A stretch of DNA of 64,000 nt, from assembly GCA_013365365.1 (NCBI GenBank), contig JABVXU010000021.1:62001-126000 (forward strand), given 5' to 3'. Each line of letters starts with the position of its first letter. Positions within the stretch are counted from its first letter, which is position 1. The stretch is from Cruorifilaria tuberocauda (Eukaryota; Nematoda; Chromadorea; Rhabditida; Onchocercidae). The position numbers and the translations under genes were made by a program. This document shows, one piece after another, positions 1-13,800 of this stretch. A model generated the notes under the pieces. It had not been told where the DNA came from. It was given only the letters and a program-made list of their open reading frames with translations, and searched no databases.

Positions 1-85
1 TGAGATATCAATTATCTGCAGCATTTGTGTTTTTATTAAATTAAATTGCAAATATTCTACCGCCTTTCTTTTTTATTGATAACTT

Positions 86-394
86 TCAAATTCGGGAATA
101 CAAATAAAGAAAAATAAACCCCACATTATTCATTGAAGCAAAATATAAATTGGCAAACCTTTGATCTGTTCCATCAAAAATTCGTTTGTAAAATAATACA
201 GGTAGATCAAAAAGGTGTACATCCAGTCGAAGTGAATAAAGATAAAGGGAAGATAAAACTATTATGAGAAATAAAACATTAATATGCATTGAATTTCGCC
301 TCATTCTTTTAGACAAAAATGCAAATAAAATTGTCGCAGCAATAGCGATTTCCACAAGCATCCGATCAGCATCCTTTTGATTCCACATGACCAA
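86..394 (-). CDS. doubtful ORF, possible small membrane protein
   Basis: An open frame of about 102 codons with two hydrophobic stretches (around residues 15-25 and 40-52) and a charged loop between them. The first sure ATG lies two codons inside the frame. I see no strong splice acceptor or spliced-leader site just upstream, and the composition does not differ from the AT-rich background. It could be a single-exon membrane protein, part of a gene that runs off the left edge, or chance. I do not recognise it. Confidence 0.2.
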   Translation of the reverse strand: MVMWNQKDADRMLVEIAIAATILFAFLSKRMRRNSMHINVLFLIIVLSSLYLYSLRLDVHLFDLPVLFYKRIFDGTDQRFANLYFASMNNVGFIFLYLYSRI

Positions 395-1851
395 GATTTC
401 TTAATAGATTTCAACTTTAGCGCAGAATAAAAATAAGTCAAACTTTAAAAAAGACAAAATCTTTGAGAAAGATAAAATAATATTTAATTTTTCGGAGAGA
501 TGCGAAAATTCTTTTTTAGAAGAATTTTGAATTAAATCAATTATAACAGGATGAGATGGATTGTGTCATCGTTCCAGAATTCACTATAAACAACTAAAAC
601 AGTTTATGAATTATCGATTTTTATATTCTGTATAAGAATTGACAGTTCTCAACCAAACAAAAAAATCCCAGCTATACACATCATAAAACCAAAAAATCCA
701 TCGGTAAATATTTTTCGAAATGGTCAAGAAAATTACTGAACCATCGAAAAATGGACTTACGTAATAACGGTTAGATGAAAAAAATTAACCATATACATTT
801 AAAAAAATCCCAAAATGCGTCTTGCATTTACCCAAATCGAACGTCTCTTGCACTACTACTCTTTGATCTAGATTTTTCGGTCCACATTATCTCGATATCG
901 GTAATTCAGAACACTTCTGATTTTTCTCTTTGTTTACAAAACTTGCATTGTTTTCAAAACACCATGAATTTACAAATATTATTTATGTGAAACATAAAAA
1001 CGCACATGAGTACGCAAAAAATATTAGTTCAAAATAAGATTTCACCAAATCAAGATTTTTCCCTTATAGGGAAACACAAGTTGGTCGAAATTTTTACTAC
1101 ACCGAACTAAATTACATCAAAATCTCAGATTGATAAATGAAGTGCATATTTAACAAGATGGATTCTGAACACATACTCAGATAGACTTCATTAAATTACC
1201 ATAATAAAAACTGATACCTTATTTCCAAATTAATAATAAAGCACAAGTAGGAAAAGGAAATGAATAAATAAATCAAGATAATGTATTAGAAAAGTTTAAT
1301 AATAAAGTGAAATAGCAGCAAGTGAGTAACTCATTACATAAACAGTAAGACGGCAGTAATATCAAGATTAAATGTCACAACAATACCGCAACAAATTAAT
1401 ACGGAATAACATGCGTAATCAAATATTGTTGATCCTAACGGTTTATTTAACAAAAATTAAATAAAAGCATATAACTTCTATGTAATTATGTATAGAGGAA
1501 AAATATGCCATTACAAGGGAAAAACGTTAAATAATGGAAATTTCAAAAAACAGGATAAGGATATCAGTTAAGATTAGGGAGTTTATCTTTGAAAACTAAA
1601 TTTTTAAATTGAACAAATAATAATTTGAAGCTGCAAAGTCTTAAATCGTTATCAGTCTTATATAACGATTGTATATGACCATAATTAACTATAATTTATA
1701 TTAAATGCATAATAATATTCTAATGATGTTACAATTAGCAAAGCCCGAAAACACTTTAGAGAGGCATTTCAACAAAAGGTTCAACTGTACGTAATGGAGG
1801 AATGATAACAAAACCGCCAATAATGAATATCAACCCCAAAGCAATAATTAT
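395..1851. other. intergenic, no gene seen
   Basis: AT-rich sequence downstream of the PCM1-like gene (its 3' side, as that gene is on the minus strand). A minus-strand AATAAA near 1442-1447 could serve as polyadenylation signal, but it is not the only candidate. I see no coding exon with good splice borders here. Confidence 0.5.
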
Positions 1852-4800
1852 TTAAGCCGCTAATTTATCAATATTGCACATCAACTGAAAAAAAGTTAAC
1901 TCATTGTATAAAATTTCCGAAGTATCAAAAATGAGTTCCTCCCTTACTTCACCCACTTTACTGCCCACATATTGAGATAATGTATCATCAATAATTGTAC
2001 TTAGCTGACAACGAAAAAGATCGGTTGGAGTAACATCTCCAGGAAAGCAGATCACAGACGCCTGTTTCAACAATTCATCGCGCAACTGCCGCATAAAACT
2101 ATCATCAGCAATCAACTCACCATGTTGCCGAATTATTGGCAAGATCCCATCGATGATCGTACAAATGTCGTTTTCTAGTCCTGTAATATGAAAACATCAC
2201 TTATTTCATCTTATTTTGTTCATAAAGAAAGAGTTCCAAAAATCCTGTGACATTAACATCCATAAACAATGAGGTAAGAAATTCCGTAGGTCGTATAAAA
2301 CAATTTAAGTTCAGGTAAAGAATTATGAAGTGAAATTATAGAATCAACTCTAACCATTTTCGATATCCGATTTTTTAAACTGTTGTCGCTGTTGTTCATC
2401 GCCCATTACATCAGTCCTGTTACGTACTTTCTCCAATGTCTGTTGCTTTCTCAACTTTGCTCTACCGGTAGATAACTGTCGCTTTGCTTGCTCGAATTTC
2501 TACAATGAAAAACGGCTAAGTAAATTAAATTAATAATTTGGAAGCTATCATTTTTAATCTTTGTTACAAAAGTGCAACAGTAAAAAGTCAAATTACGTTC
2601 AACATCTCATAACAAATAAATTAACTACAAATAAATATTAATGGTAACAGATAATTGATAATCCAACATTATTTTAGAAAGCAAATTATTCTCATTACCT
2701 ATTAGAAACCTTAGATTGCAAATATCTGATATTCAGAAACCTATGAGAGACAGACACGAAGTATAACATATAAGTGTTAAACTATACAAAAGAATAAACC
2801 ACTGATGAAGTCACAAACATTCCTACTTATTCTAATTGAACTTTTTAACTAATTCTTACATGTAAATATTTTTATGACTTCAAAGGCAACATTTCAAAAA
2901 TTGAGGACTTACCGAAACTTCTTCTGGTGTTAATTCACAACTAAGTCCACATTCAAATGGACTAGTTGATTCGGCATGGATAAATTTGACCAACTCTGTT
3001 GCTTCCTGTGATTCCGACTTGATCGATGCTAATTCATGGCTGTCATCGCTTGTATCATTTTGACGCTGTAACCTTATTTTAATCTTATACATTACTTGAA
3101 TACACATTGATTCTCCCGGTGCCAATTGAAGCTTATTTAAAATTCGGACATATATATATCAGGTGTTTCGTTATACTTTTAAGTTCAATATCTTTTAGAC
3201 TTGCTACACGCCATTTGTGTCGTATACATTTTCACTAATTTTTCTAACGAAATCATTCGCAAGATACAGAAAAACTCAGCCCTAAAGAATTTTTTATTTT
3301 TCAAAATTTCTTTCTATGCTAATTAAAAAAATATAAATCGCACAATTCATCTAATCTTCCTTAAACTTTAATTCTAAAAATAATTCAGCTTAAACTATTT
3401 TACAATTTTACAACTCAGGCATGGTAAAATGCTATTCATTGTCTTCTGAGGTGAGGCATGGTTACTAAAAAGAAAAATTTTTTTTAAACATTTTTTTTTG
3501 ATTAAAAAGAAACCACCACAACTGCACAGCCAAAGGGAAAGAGGTGATAACCACATGCAAGCTGTAAGTTTCACTGCAGAAAATAATTTAATAGGTTTTA
3601 AAAACATGCTTTTAGAGAAATTGAAATAAAACCACTTAGGACCCACAAAAAAGTGAAAACAAGATGTAACTGCAGGTATGGGTAGGGAAGTCTGCTCTGC
3701 GGTTGCAGCGTCCAGTATAAGTGAACCTTAGCCCAGCTTAATCAATTTCTAAGACTGTGGCAAAGCATTCACTTAACTGGCCAGCTCACCTAGCATCACT
3801 TTTTCGAAATAAAAAATATTTCAATAATGATTTATGCATACATAATGCTACCACGTTAAAAAGTAGCAGCACCACAATATCAAAACAATCGCCACAAACA
3901 AGCAGTCAGTAATCCCAATCAAAAATAAAGCAACAGTTAACAAAACAAAATTGCTACGCTTTAACAGTGGTCTTTCATAACACTGAACTGCCGAAGTTTG
4001 CAATGCTTGCCCATCTCTCCATCTCTCCCAATTATACTTCAAAGACCTTGTCAATGACTCTCAATGTCTCGTATTTCCTCATCCATCTTTATAGTCCGTT
4101 CAAGAAATAGACAAACTTAAAATCAAGTTTAATATCTATTTTGCACATTTTGTACATCGGAAATCGAAGATACAAGATGTCAAATGGATCGATGAAGAAA
4201 TTTTAGTTATTACTTTATCTTAACAGAACATTTAATGATCTTTAGGACACCGGATAATTATGAAATAGAAGATAGACTAATGTTGCAGCACCATAGCAAC
4301 GAAAATATAAATATACCCATATACATACATTCAGGAACACTGTTGAAAAATGGACATGAACAATTATATGAGACAAGCAAACCTCTTCAGTTTCATTAAG
4401 AAATTGTCCTTCATCAGTACTTTGAAGTAAATCTCGAAGAACAGAATCCAAATCGTTCACCAATTGCCCTTTTGCTAAATCCAACAAAATATTGCCGAAA
4501 CGTATGATCAATTGTGGTGGTGCAGTAAGAAAACATTTCCGGAGGGTAGCAACTTTCGTTTGACATGATTCCGTCGTATTAGATAACGCTGACAGATACT
4601 GTAAGAAAAAAATTGTGCAATTCCACATAATAAGAAAAATTAGTGGAAAGATTAGATGAAGCACGGCCCCGATAACTGAGCCATACTATCAATTTTAAGT
4701 AACTCTCCATTCCACTACAGAAATGACTTAATTTCAATCGAATTTTGCTTAAATTCGGTCAAAAAAAATTAAGTTAATGCCTTCCTCGTTCTAATTTTTA

Positions 4801-7800
4801 TCCTCAAAAACTAAGTCTTGAATATAATTTCTTCATGAAAAAATCAACATATAGAATTTCGTTAAAATATTCGGTATAAATAGTATATTTTGAAGTTAGA
4901 AATTCTAATCAAACTGTCGAAATATATTATTTTTAAAAAACGAGCCGAAAAATCAAGATAACCAAATATTAATATTATATAATTTAAAATTTAATGAAGA
5001 TGAAACGTAAATACAACAAAGTACTAGGGAGAGAATATAAATGATTTGAATTTAAGTAATACAGTAATTTAAGAAAGTAATTAAATTTGAGAAAGCAACG
5101 AGTAACGTATGAATGATTGCTAATAAACTGTAGAAAAATAGTACAACAAATAGAGGGTGATAACTCAATTAGAAATATGTGCGGAGAGTATAGAAGTACA
5201 CCAGAAGGTTGGCATATAACTTCCTCTTTTTAATCTATAATCTACCATCCGTGAAAATTTCATTCTACTACTGTCGGAACTATACTATTACTAACTAGCA
5301 CTCTAAATATATAGATGATAAAAAGAAAAGGACGAAGAGAATAATGTAAACTAATTCTTGAGAATCAAAGAAATAAATCCATGGAAACACTGTCAAATAA
5401 TTTTATGAAGTGAAATGAATAATTGAATTGGATTACAAATGTTAAAGACAAGCTGAGAAAGGAAAAGGTGTGTATATTTTTGAACCTAAATTGAATCATT
5501 CTGTACTAATAAAGACGAACAGATACCACTCCCAGTACCAAATATACGTATATTCACATAAATAATGGTACGTATTAACACGGATACCCTAGAGATAACT
5601 TTTTTCAATCGAGATAGGCTGAATTGATTGAGGCAAGCTCGGAGACTGATATATGCAGCTTGTTAGGACCAACTTTACAGCTGCTATTTGTTACAGCATT
5701 AGAGGTATCACTGTAATATAGAAGCTAAACGCCCAAGATAAATAAGCGTCCGTTGTAAAGTTTACAACAGTTGTCTTTTGGTACACATCCCTACCATCCG
5801 TGAAAATTTCATTCTACTACTGTCGGAACTATGCTATTACTAACTAGCACATCTAAAAATTCAGATCTTCAATTTAATCACCTAAAAAATGAACAAAAAT
5901 TGAAACCAAAAATATCCATAACATTATACATATCCTTGCAATATTGCGATACTGCACTATGCATTCCTCTCACGAATACGGTAGTTGACGATACCTTGAG
6001 GAAGACTGGAGTGAAAGCTGATATCTTAGTAGGCCAGAAGATGATAAAAATATTCGAAAAACGACAAAAGATAAGATGTATTGGTAGAGTGAGATATAGC
6101 ATAACAGTTTACAAAGCATTGGCATAAAAATAAAAATCACAAATGCTTTCATATATGTTACTTCATGGTTTCAACCATATCCTTTACTTTTAAATCCCTA
6201 AAATTATCAAAAAAGTATTGCGAAAATTCCTTAATACTGAATATTTCAAAACACTATGAGAACGCTCTACATAATTCAAAAAATTGCATCATGATGGATA
6301 TCTATATTCAAACATTTTGTGCTCAGGGAAGACTTTCAAAAACCTTCTGCATTAATACATATGTTTCAAAAGTAATAGAGTAATTAATTATTGCAGAATA
6401 ATTTGGCAGCGTAATGTACTATTATTAGTAAGCACGTCAGAATACACACTCATTCAAAATTCAACTGAAGAATATACTGCAAATTCCTAACTACCAATAA
6501 TGAGATATCCTTGAAGTAGAGAGATATCTTTTAATTTAACTCTAAACTTACAGAATATTTATATTCAGAATTTGATTCACGAAAGCATATTTAGACTTCT
6601 AGATTCAATTCATATTTTCCTGAAAATATTCAACATTCACTTCATAAAAGCCTAAATTAATAGACCAAGATTAAAGTATCTCATAGGTGGTTTTGAATAA
6701 CAACACGGAATGCTTTTCCTCACGTGAGAACTACATAAACAATAGCGTATATCACGGTTAATTGAAGTCATTCCACACCTGAACAATTTGAAATGGCATT
6801 TCAAATTTAAATCACCCGAAACAAACGCAACAGTGATGAAGAAATAGTCCCAAACATATAATGTTCAAAAATGTAAACAAATGTGTAGGTGGGAAAGGCA
6901 AATCTAAAGCATGGAAAAGCATTTTAGCATGCCAATTGAAATTGTAAATTATTAAGCAAATTACAGAAAATACAGCTTGAACAGGACAAGTAAACTGTTA
7001 ATAGCCCACTTACAAAAAAAGCTATACATTCCAACTTAGCAACAATTACCTAGAAAGCAGAGAAAGAAATGATCACTGTAAATAAATATTTTTTCCTTAT
7101 CAAAAAAACTATAAAATTTAAGAAGCTGTATCGAAAACAAAAGTAGCAGTAATTGAAAAGAGCAATAGAAGTGAAACAAACTTTTATTGAAAATTACGAA
7201 AAAAAAGAGAAAACGATTGCAATTTTTTAGCCTCAAGAGAAGCAAGTAACTCCTAATGACTGAAAGTAATCTTCTGCTAAGTTCCTCTGCTATCTATCAA
7301 TTTATTTTCTGCATGTGTATTAAACATCAAATTCACGCTAGTCGATAAATGAAGCTAGATTCAATTTCAGTGACGTTTGATTTAACTACGATTTAGTCAA
7401 ATGATAGCAAACAATAGAAAATTTTGCCATCATTAACTTCTCCTTCATTACAATTAATAACATCATGATGAGTGCTACAACGATCGACAACTGCCTAACT
7501 AAAAACTGAATTAGAAGGACAGCAATTCAAGAGTTTGCCGCGATATTTAAAGTTAGGCTTGACATGATATGAGCAGAATATACACAGCTGTCTGTGACAT
7601 ACGGTTGGGCAGTGAGTGGGTGCCAACCTATTCACTATGTTCGTAAAAAATATAAAGGGAATTTAAATTAACAGACAAATGAACAGCTGCGTCAAATACT
7701 GAAGAATCGATGCTGACGACAACTATTCGATGAGACAGTTAAGTAGATAGGTTACATTTCAATACATTGTGGTGATGATGCAACCAGGATGTGGATGGTT

Positions 7801-10800
7801 TTTTTGCTATAAAAAACAATTTAAAGAATTAACCAAATCATTAAATTTCACATTATTTATCTCAGCGTTTTCTAAGATATCAGCATCCGTCACAAATCTT
7901 ATTTTATAACTTGATATCCTTTAAGCATATTCAACTAACCATTTGATTTGCTACAACTGTCTCCTTTTCATTTTCATCAAACCACTGTTTGTCAATATTT
8001 CACAATTTAAAATGAAAGTAATATAGCTATGAATTACTCGCATTCTTATTTCTTCAATGCCGCATCACATACAATTGCGCATTTTTCTTGGAGAAAAAAC
8101 TCGCTAATGCTAAAAAATTAAAACGAAGGAAACTGTGCGGGATCAGTAATACAGCTTTTATTTTGTTGGATTCCATGAGAAAAAATAGCTCTCATCTATC
8201 ATTTACAAAATAGATATTCCATCGGTTGAAGACTAATGAATTTGAAGAGATATGATCTGAAAACAGTCGAGAAATGTATGCAATAATCCTTGTCAAGGTT
8301 GAACAAAGAAATTTAAATAATGAAGCTTCACGAACACTTCTTCATTTTGATGTAATAATTTGCTGTTTTAGAGTGTCAATATTCTCATTACCACTAATGC
8401 CCTTTATTACCAGTAGTTATTTTGCCACCTATAGATTAATTGCCTCTATCGACACAGCGGTATTTTCGTTGTCTATAATCGCCAAATATATAACTAGCTA
8501 TGACTAAACAACTTAAATATAATTCAATTCAAATTATACTCAGCTTGATGCTGGGTACAGAATCCATATTCTGACAGGATAACTGAATCTTAGATTAAAG
8601 GGAAATCTATTTTGATGGATTCAAGGAGCTCAATAAAAGATACTGCAAACTATTCACAAAAATTGTTGAAACAAATGTGTTAAGTAATTATTAAAAGCAT
8701 CTCCTAACAATCTTTTTTACCAGTTACTCTTTTATTCCTTCTGGTTTTTCCCCGTCTTTTCATTTTCTGATTTTTGCAATTGAAGGGAAAGCAAGCAGAA
8801 GAAAAATCGAAGGACGAAGAAAATTTTCGCATGACTTCATCGAATTCAAGAAATTTTTAGATATCACAATATATATACATACATATGTGTGCAAGCTGCA
8901 GATCTACCCTTTCTCTCTTATACTCCCCTTCCCTCCTGAGATACTATAAACAACCGACTCAGGCTTAGACCAGCAAGCAATCAATAATGAGGCGATAAAA
9001 AAAAATTCTAAAATTCGTACTGAGAGAGAGATACAAAGAGAGGGAGTCGCCAAATGAAAAATATCAATTGTGCCGAAGTAGAATTTCTCGACAAATTCAA
9101 GATTTCATTTTAAACATGCTGATTCTCAACTAGCACACTCTTTCCCTCTCTCCCTCCATTTTGGTATACGACCAATGACCAATACACGATCAATAACGAT
9201 ATTCGAAATGAAATGAAAAATATACCAATGATAAACCAATTGTTGCATATGTATATGTAGGGAATAATAATATTTCTATTATTGCTCTTGAGAAGACCCA
9301 GAAAATTTGGTCTGCTTTTGAGAGAAGATCAAGTATATTTTATAAAAATTATGAAAATTCATTCTTTTTATGTCCTTCACTGATATAAAAAAGTTTCTAA
9401 ATGAATCGGAATTCTCAGAAGCAAAAACAGAACCATCTGAGGTTTCCAAGTACAAATTTTACGAATATATTCATTATATTATAAAACTTTCCCTTTTCTA
9501 ACCATCTATCTATTATCTGTTCGCTAAATGCACAGATGCGATAATTCCGAAAAATTTAATTTGCAGACCAACTAAAATGAAATACGAGATATACAATATT
9601 CAGTTCTTAATTTAAGACAATTAATAAATCATTAATCAGGATTAACAGAGATTAGAAGATCAATTCCAAGAAATGCATTATTGGAAATAACTTTCCAAAA
9701 ACGGAAACAGTATTTTATATTAAATTTTTTTAGTCTGAACTAAGCAAGAATAAAAAAATTAATTTAATTTGGAGAAAAAAAACTGTCCAACAAGACAGAG
9801 AAACAGTAAATAAGATTTAGAAATGAGCTATGAAATCATGTGTGCAGTTTTTGAAGAAGAATGATAACTCATTCATCTAGTTTAATTAGCTTAACAAGTG
9901 CAATTAGTTTAACAATCACGCATTTAGCACACCTATCTGACATAACGATTGATAAATACAAGGCTTCGCAGTTGTAGAGAAAAGATGGATGTTTATATAA
10001 CTAATTTGGTGAAATTCACGGATCCTCAGCTAATCCTCAGCTTTAGAAAAATCATACTATCTTGATTTCTATATACAACTACATGCACTCATAGATGTTT
10101 ACGGAATTTTAATATTTTAACCTGGAAAATAATCACTGAAATTTTCTATCCGTATGTTTCTGCGGTGTCATAATTTACACCCCCACATATATACCCACTA
10201 TGCAGATACTTTGTTTAAATCCAAAGCGATCGAAAATTGAACAAAACTCAGGAAATACGCAGTTGTTTACGGGTAGAGTTCGACGTCTAACAGATATATC
10301 TTTCATTTTATGAACTATTCAGATGATGATATAAGAAAAGAAAGCGAAGCAAAGGGAACTAATCAAAGTACCTGGTGACTTTGCGAAGCAATTGTTTCAA
10401 GCAACTGGCGTTGTTCTTGGAGCGCCTGTTCAATGCCTTTCAATCGCTGACTATCCCCCGCTGTAAGATGATAGCCAACAGAAAGGTCATCGTGCACGGT
10501 ATCGGATCCTGACTTTTGTGCGATTACCTTTACAAAACTATTGCGAACTACTTCCATGGCCTGCAAATGACAATATATTCATTAAAATATTTTATGAGAA
10601 TCATAATCTTATTTAAATATAAAGAAACTGTCATAAACTCCAAGAATTTATATTTCCTGTCAACATCCAACATCATGAAATTCAACTTTAAATTAAATGG
10701 ACACTGCACAGGAATCCGAAAAATCAAAGATGGTCTGATTTTTTTGCCAGCCAAATTTACTTCATAAAAATCACAAAAAGGTTGAAGATCAACAAGATCT

Positions 10801-13800
10801 TATCTTTATGACCCTTATCTTCTAGTCATAAAAATAAAGATAAAACAATAAACGATTCTTTAAAACTACTGATTGTAACAATTTCAACCGGAGAAATATT
10901 GATAGTCATTCAGAAAGACATTATATTAGGTGGAAAGGATTCAAGAACAAAAATGTTCAAGAGGCAGCATCGGAAACTTGTTGTTTCGGAGAGCAACAGT
11001 TGTGGCTATACACAACCGTTTATTCCTTAAGTCGGCTTGAAACGATCAATCATAAGTCAACAGTTGTTCAGCTCATAACAAAAATGTAACGAAAATTACA
11101 GAAAAAGGGAAAATTTTTTCTTTGATATATATGCATTCGATGGTGTATCATGTGTTTCCGAATTTCGAATTTCAAATGATCACATGTATATTATAAAAGG
11201 CAATCAAAATACTGGATACTGATTGATAGGATAACAGAATGATTTGATGTCTTGCATTTTTATCCACTTTCAAGAAGTCAAAATCAAATTTGATATGCAC
11301 GAATCCTCAGATAGAGCACCAGGTAACCGAACAACCTGTGTATTTGGCCAAATCAGAATCTATCAAAGATTGAAAAAAGTATAATTTTAACTTGAACTTC
11401 AAAATTTTAACCTACGACAAGTTTTTCAAATAGTTAGTATAAGAACCAAACAGAATTCCTAGGTTTTGCATAATCCTAACCGAGGGTTTTCTCTTTAGAG
11501 TTTCAAATTCATAAAATGAAAATCATATTCAAGTGGAAGTAATTTCAAAATGAGAAAGGATAAAACTTGATTTAATAAGATCAACTATTATTTTGACTGC
11601 TTGCTATACAATTCATTTGCCTCACCTTGCTTCAAATACTACTAAAATAAAGCCTCTAAAACGAAACTTCTCTACTCCAATACTTTTTATCAAATTTTCA
11701 TTATTCAATTAAATCGTTGCGTTATATCTTTGGAAACAACGAATGCAATATTTGAAAAACAATGCTTATTAATTCCGAGGTGAACGCATGGATTCTCGTA
11801 GAGCAGACAATAAAATAGTAATACGTCCTAACGAGTAAAAGTCTTTAGAACGTATTATTACTTTTTGTCTGTTCTACGATAATTCATGCATTAATTTACT
11901 GCCTAAAAATTATAAAATCATATGCGAATAAAACATTGAACAGCACTGCACAATAAATCGAAACAGTTGAAAAGATAAAAATTATTTTCAGAAAGTACCT
12001 GTACGCTTTCTTCAAATGGCGTCTCGGAACCATGACTCATGTTTATTTTATCAAATATTTCTACTTTATTTTGATCAGCAGCATTTTCTTCAGCTTCAAG
12101 TTGTCGTTCTAGTAATTCGGCCGTTTCTTCCGGCAATTCAGCACCTTTTTCACGTAATAATTCCAACTGTTTCCGCATTTCACTTATGCTTCTGAAAAAT
12201 ATAAACGTTAGAATTATAAAAATAATGCATATATTTTGAATGGTAACAAATCTTTAAAAAAAAATTACTTTAGATAAAAAACTCCATTATTTTTAAAGAT
12301 CTGTTATGCATTTCCATATCACTACCAACACATAATTTCTGTTTTGCAGTATTATACTACAATGAATTGATATAAGATTTACTATTTCTATACTGTTTTT
12401 AATTTAATACATTCATCATTATTAACTGTACTGAAATGTAAGTCACTTATAATTTATATTTTCGAAAATTTCATATTTTAAACTTCCATATATCTATTTC
12501 TTATCTAAAAAATCAACATATTGAAATAATATCGAATCTGCTAAGAAAAATTTTAAAAAATATTCGGAAGCATATTAAATTTTAGACATAACATGAAAAA
12601 AATCATACTTCAATTGCTGCAGGGCATTACGAAACGTTTCATCCATATCAGGAGGAGATTCTACGTCGGGCTGAACTAATTTTGCCCGTATTTCTCGCAT
12701 ACGTTCTTTACGCGCTTCCATCGCAGCTAGTTTTTCACTGCAAAGAATAATAATTAAACGCATCATTGCACTTTCAAAAAGATTAAATATTCCTTAAATC
12801 TAAAATTTGAATCTAGCGACTTTCCCGAGATGCAAGTATTAACACTATCAAGCCAAACGTAAGTCGACATAATTCTGCCTATATAAGCCGAAATTTCTAT
12901 TTATAAAAATCTCATTGAAAGCCAAAGCAAACGTAAGCGTATTGAAGGAAAAAATGCCGGAAGATTATGATGTAAAATAAATTAAAATTATAAACACATT
13001 TGGAAATATAGCAGGACTATTAAGATCACAGATTTTATATAATTTCTGATAATTTTTTTTCCCCTTTAAAATTCAACTTTTTTTCAAATATAAGATTATG
13101 ACACAATCCTTTACTACTTAGTCATTCCGATGATCAAGTAATAAAAGACTACAAATGTTAATCTTATAAAAATTCATAATGACTAAAGATGAATCAAGCA
13201 AACCGTATGGATGAGTTGATTGTATCAGACTGCTTCGTCGGCAGTAGCTGCTGCTGCTGTTCACGTCCTTTCTTGCCTTTTCTCTTCTTTTTCTCCACAG
13301 TTCCACTACTACCAGTTATCTTGCAAGTATTTTCTTCCACTTGTTGTTGATGTTTAGCTTCAACTTGTTCATTCTCCAGAACTGGTGGAATCCGCTCAGT
13401 CGGCGCCAAATCATCTGGTACTGGCGGTCCATTATCATTCTCTAACTCGGCATTTTGCTGCAGACAAAACAAATTAACTGAGATTAAGTTTAAGTTTTCC
13501 TGAAATTACAAAAACTGCAGATTATTCTCTAATTTATTCGGAGCTACGCAAATCGGAATATTTAGGATATTGATTGCCTAATCTAAGCTCTAAAATTCCG
13601 AAGTTACTCTGTCATGACTTGTAATTTTAAAAGTGATCAAATAGTTTGATTGTAACTTGATGATCTGATATATTTGCTCGAAGATACGTGCTACCTCGAG
13701 AATCTTAATATTCCACTTCTTAAGCGATACTGCAACTGCTTCAAGGAATATAATGATTTGGCAGTAAGCAAGTCCTTACTTAAATGAAAAAAAAATAGCA

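Larger units (their letters stand above)
4599..10371. other. long intron of the PCM1-like gene
   Basis: A 5.8-kb interval between two in-phase coding exons. Several open frames of 60 to 98 codons occur but none has convincing splice borders, start context or a recognisable protein. It contains the 60-base direct repeat pair at 5242 and 5791 and a purine/pyrimidine tract pair near 9021-9158. A nested gene or extra exons cannot be excluded. Confidence 0.5.

Noticed and set aside
3395..3830. Less AT-rich patch in a PCM1-like intron as a possible tRNA or structured RNA
   Set aside because: No cloverleaf, no tRNA box B sequence and no convincing hairpin was found.
5831..6152. Overlapping ORFs on both strands beside the direct repeat, as a possible transposon protein
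   Set aside because: No transposase, integrase or reverse transcriptase motif could be seen, and there are no terminal repeats.
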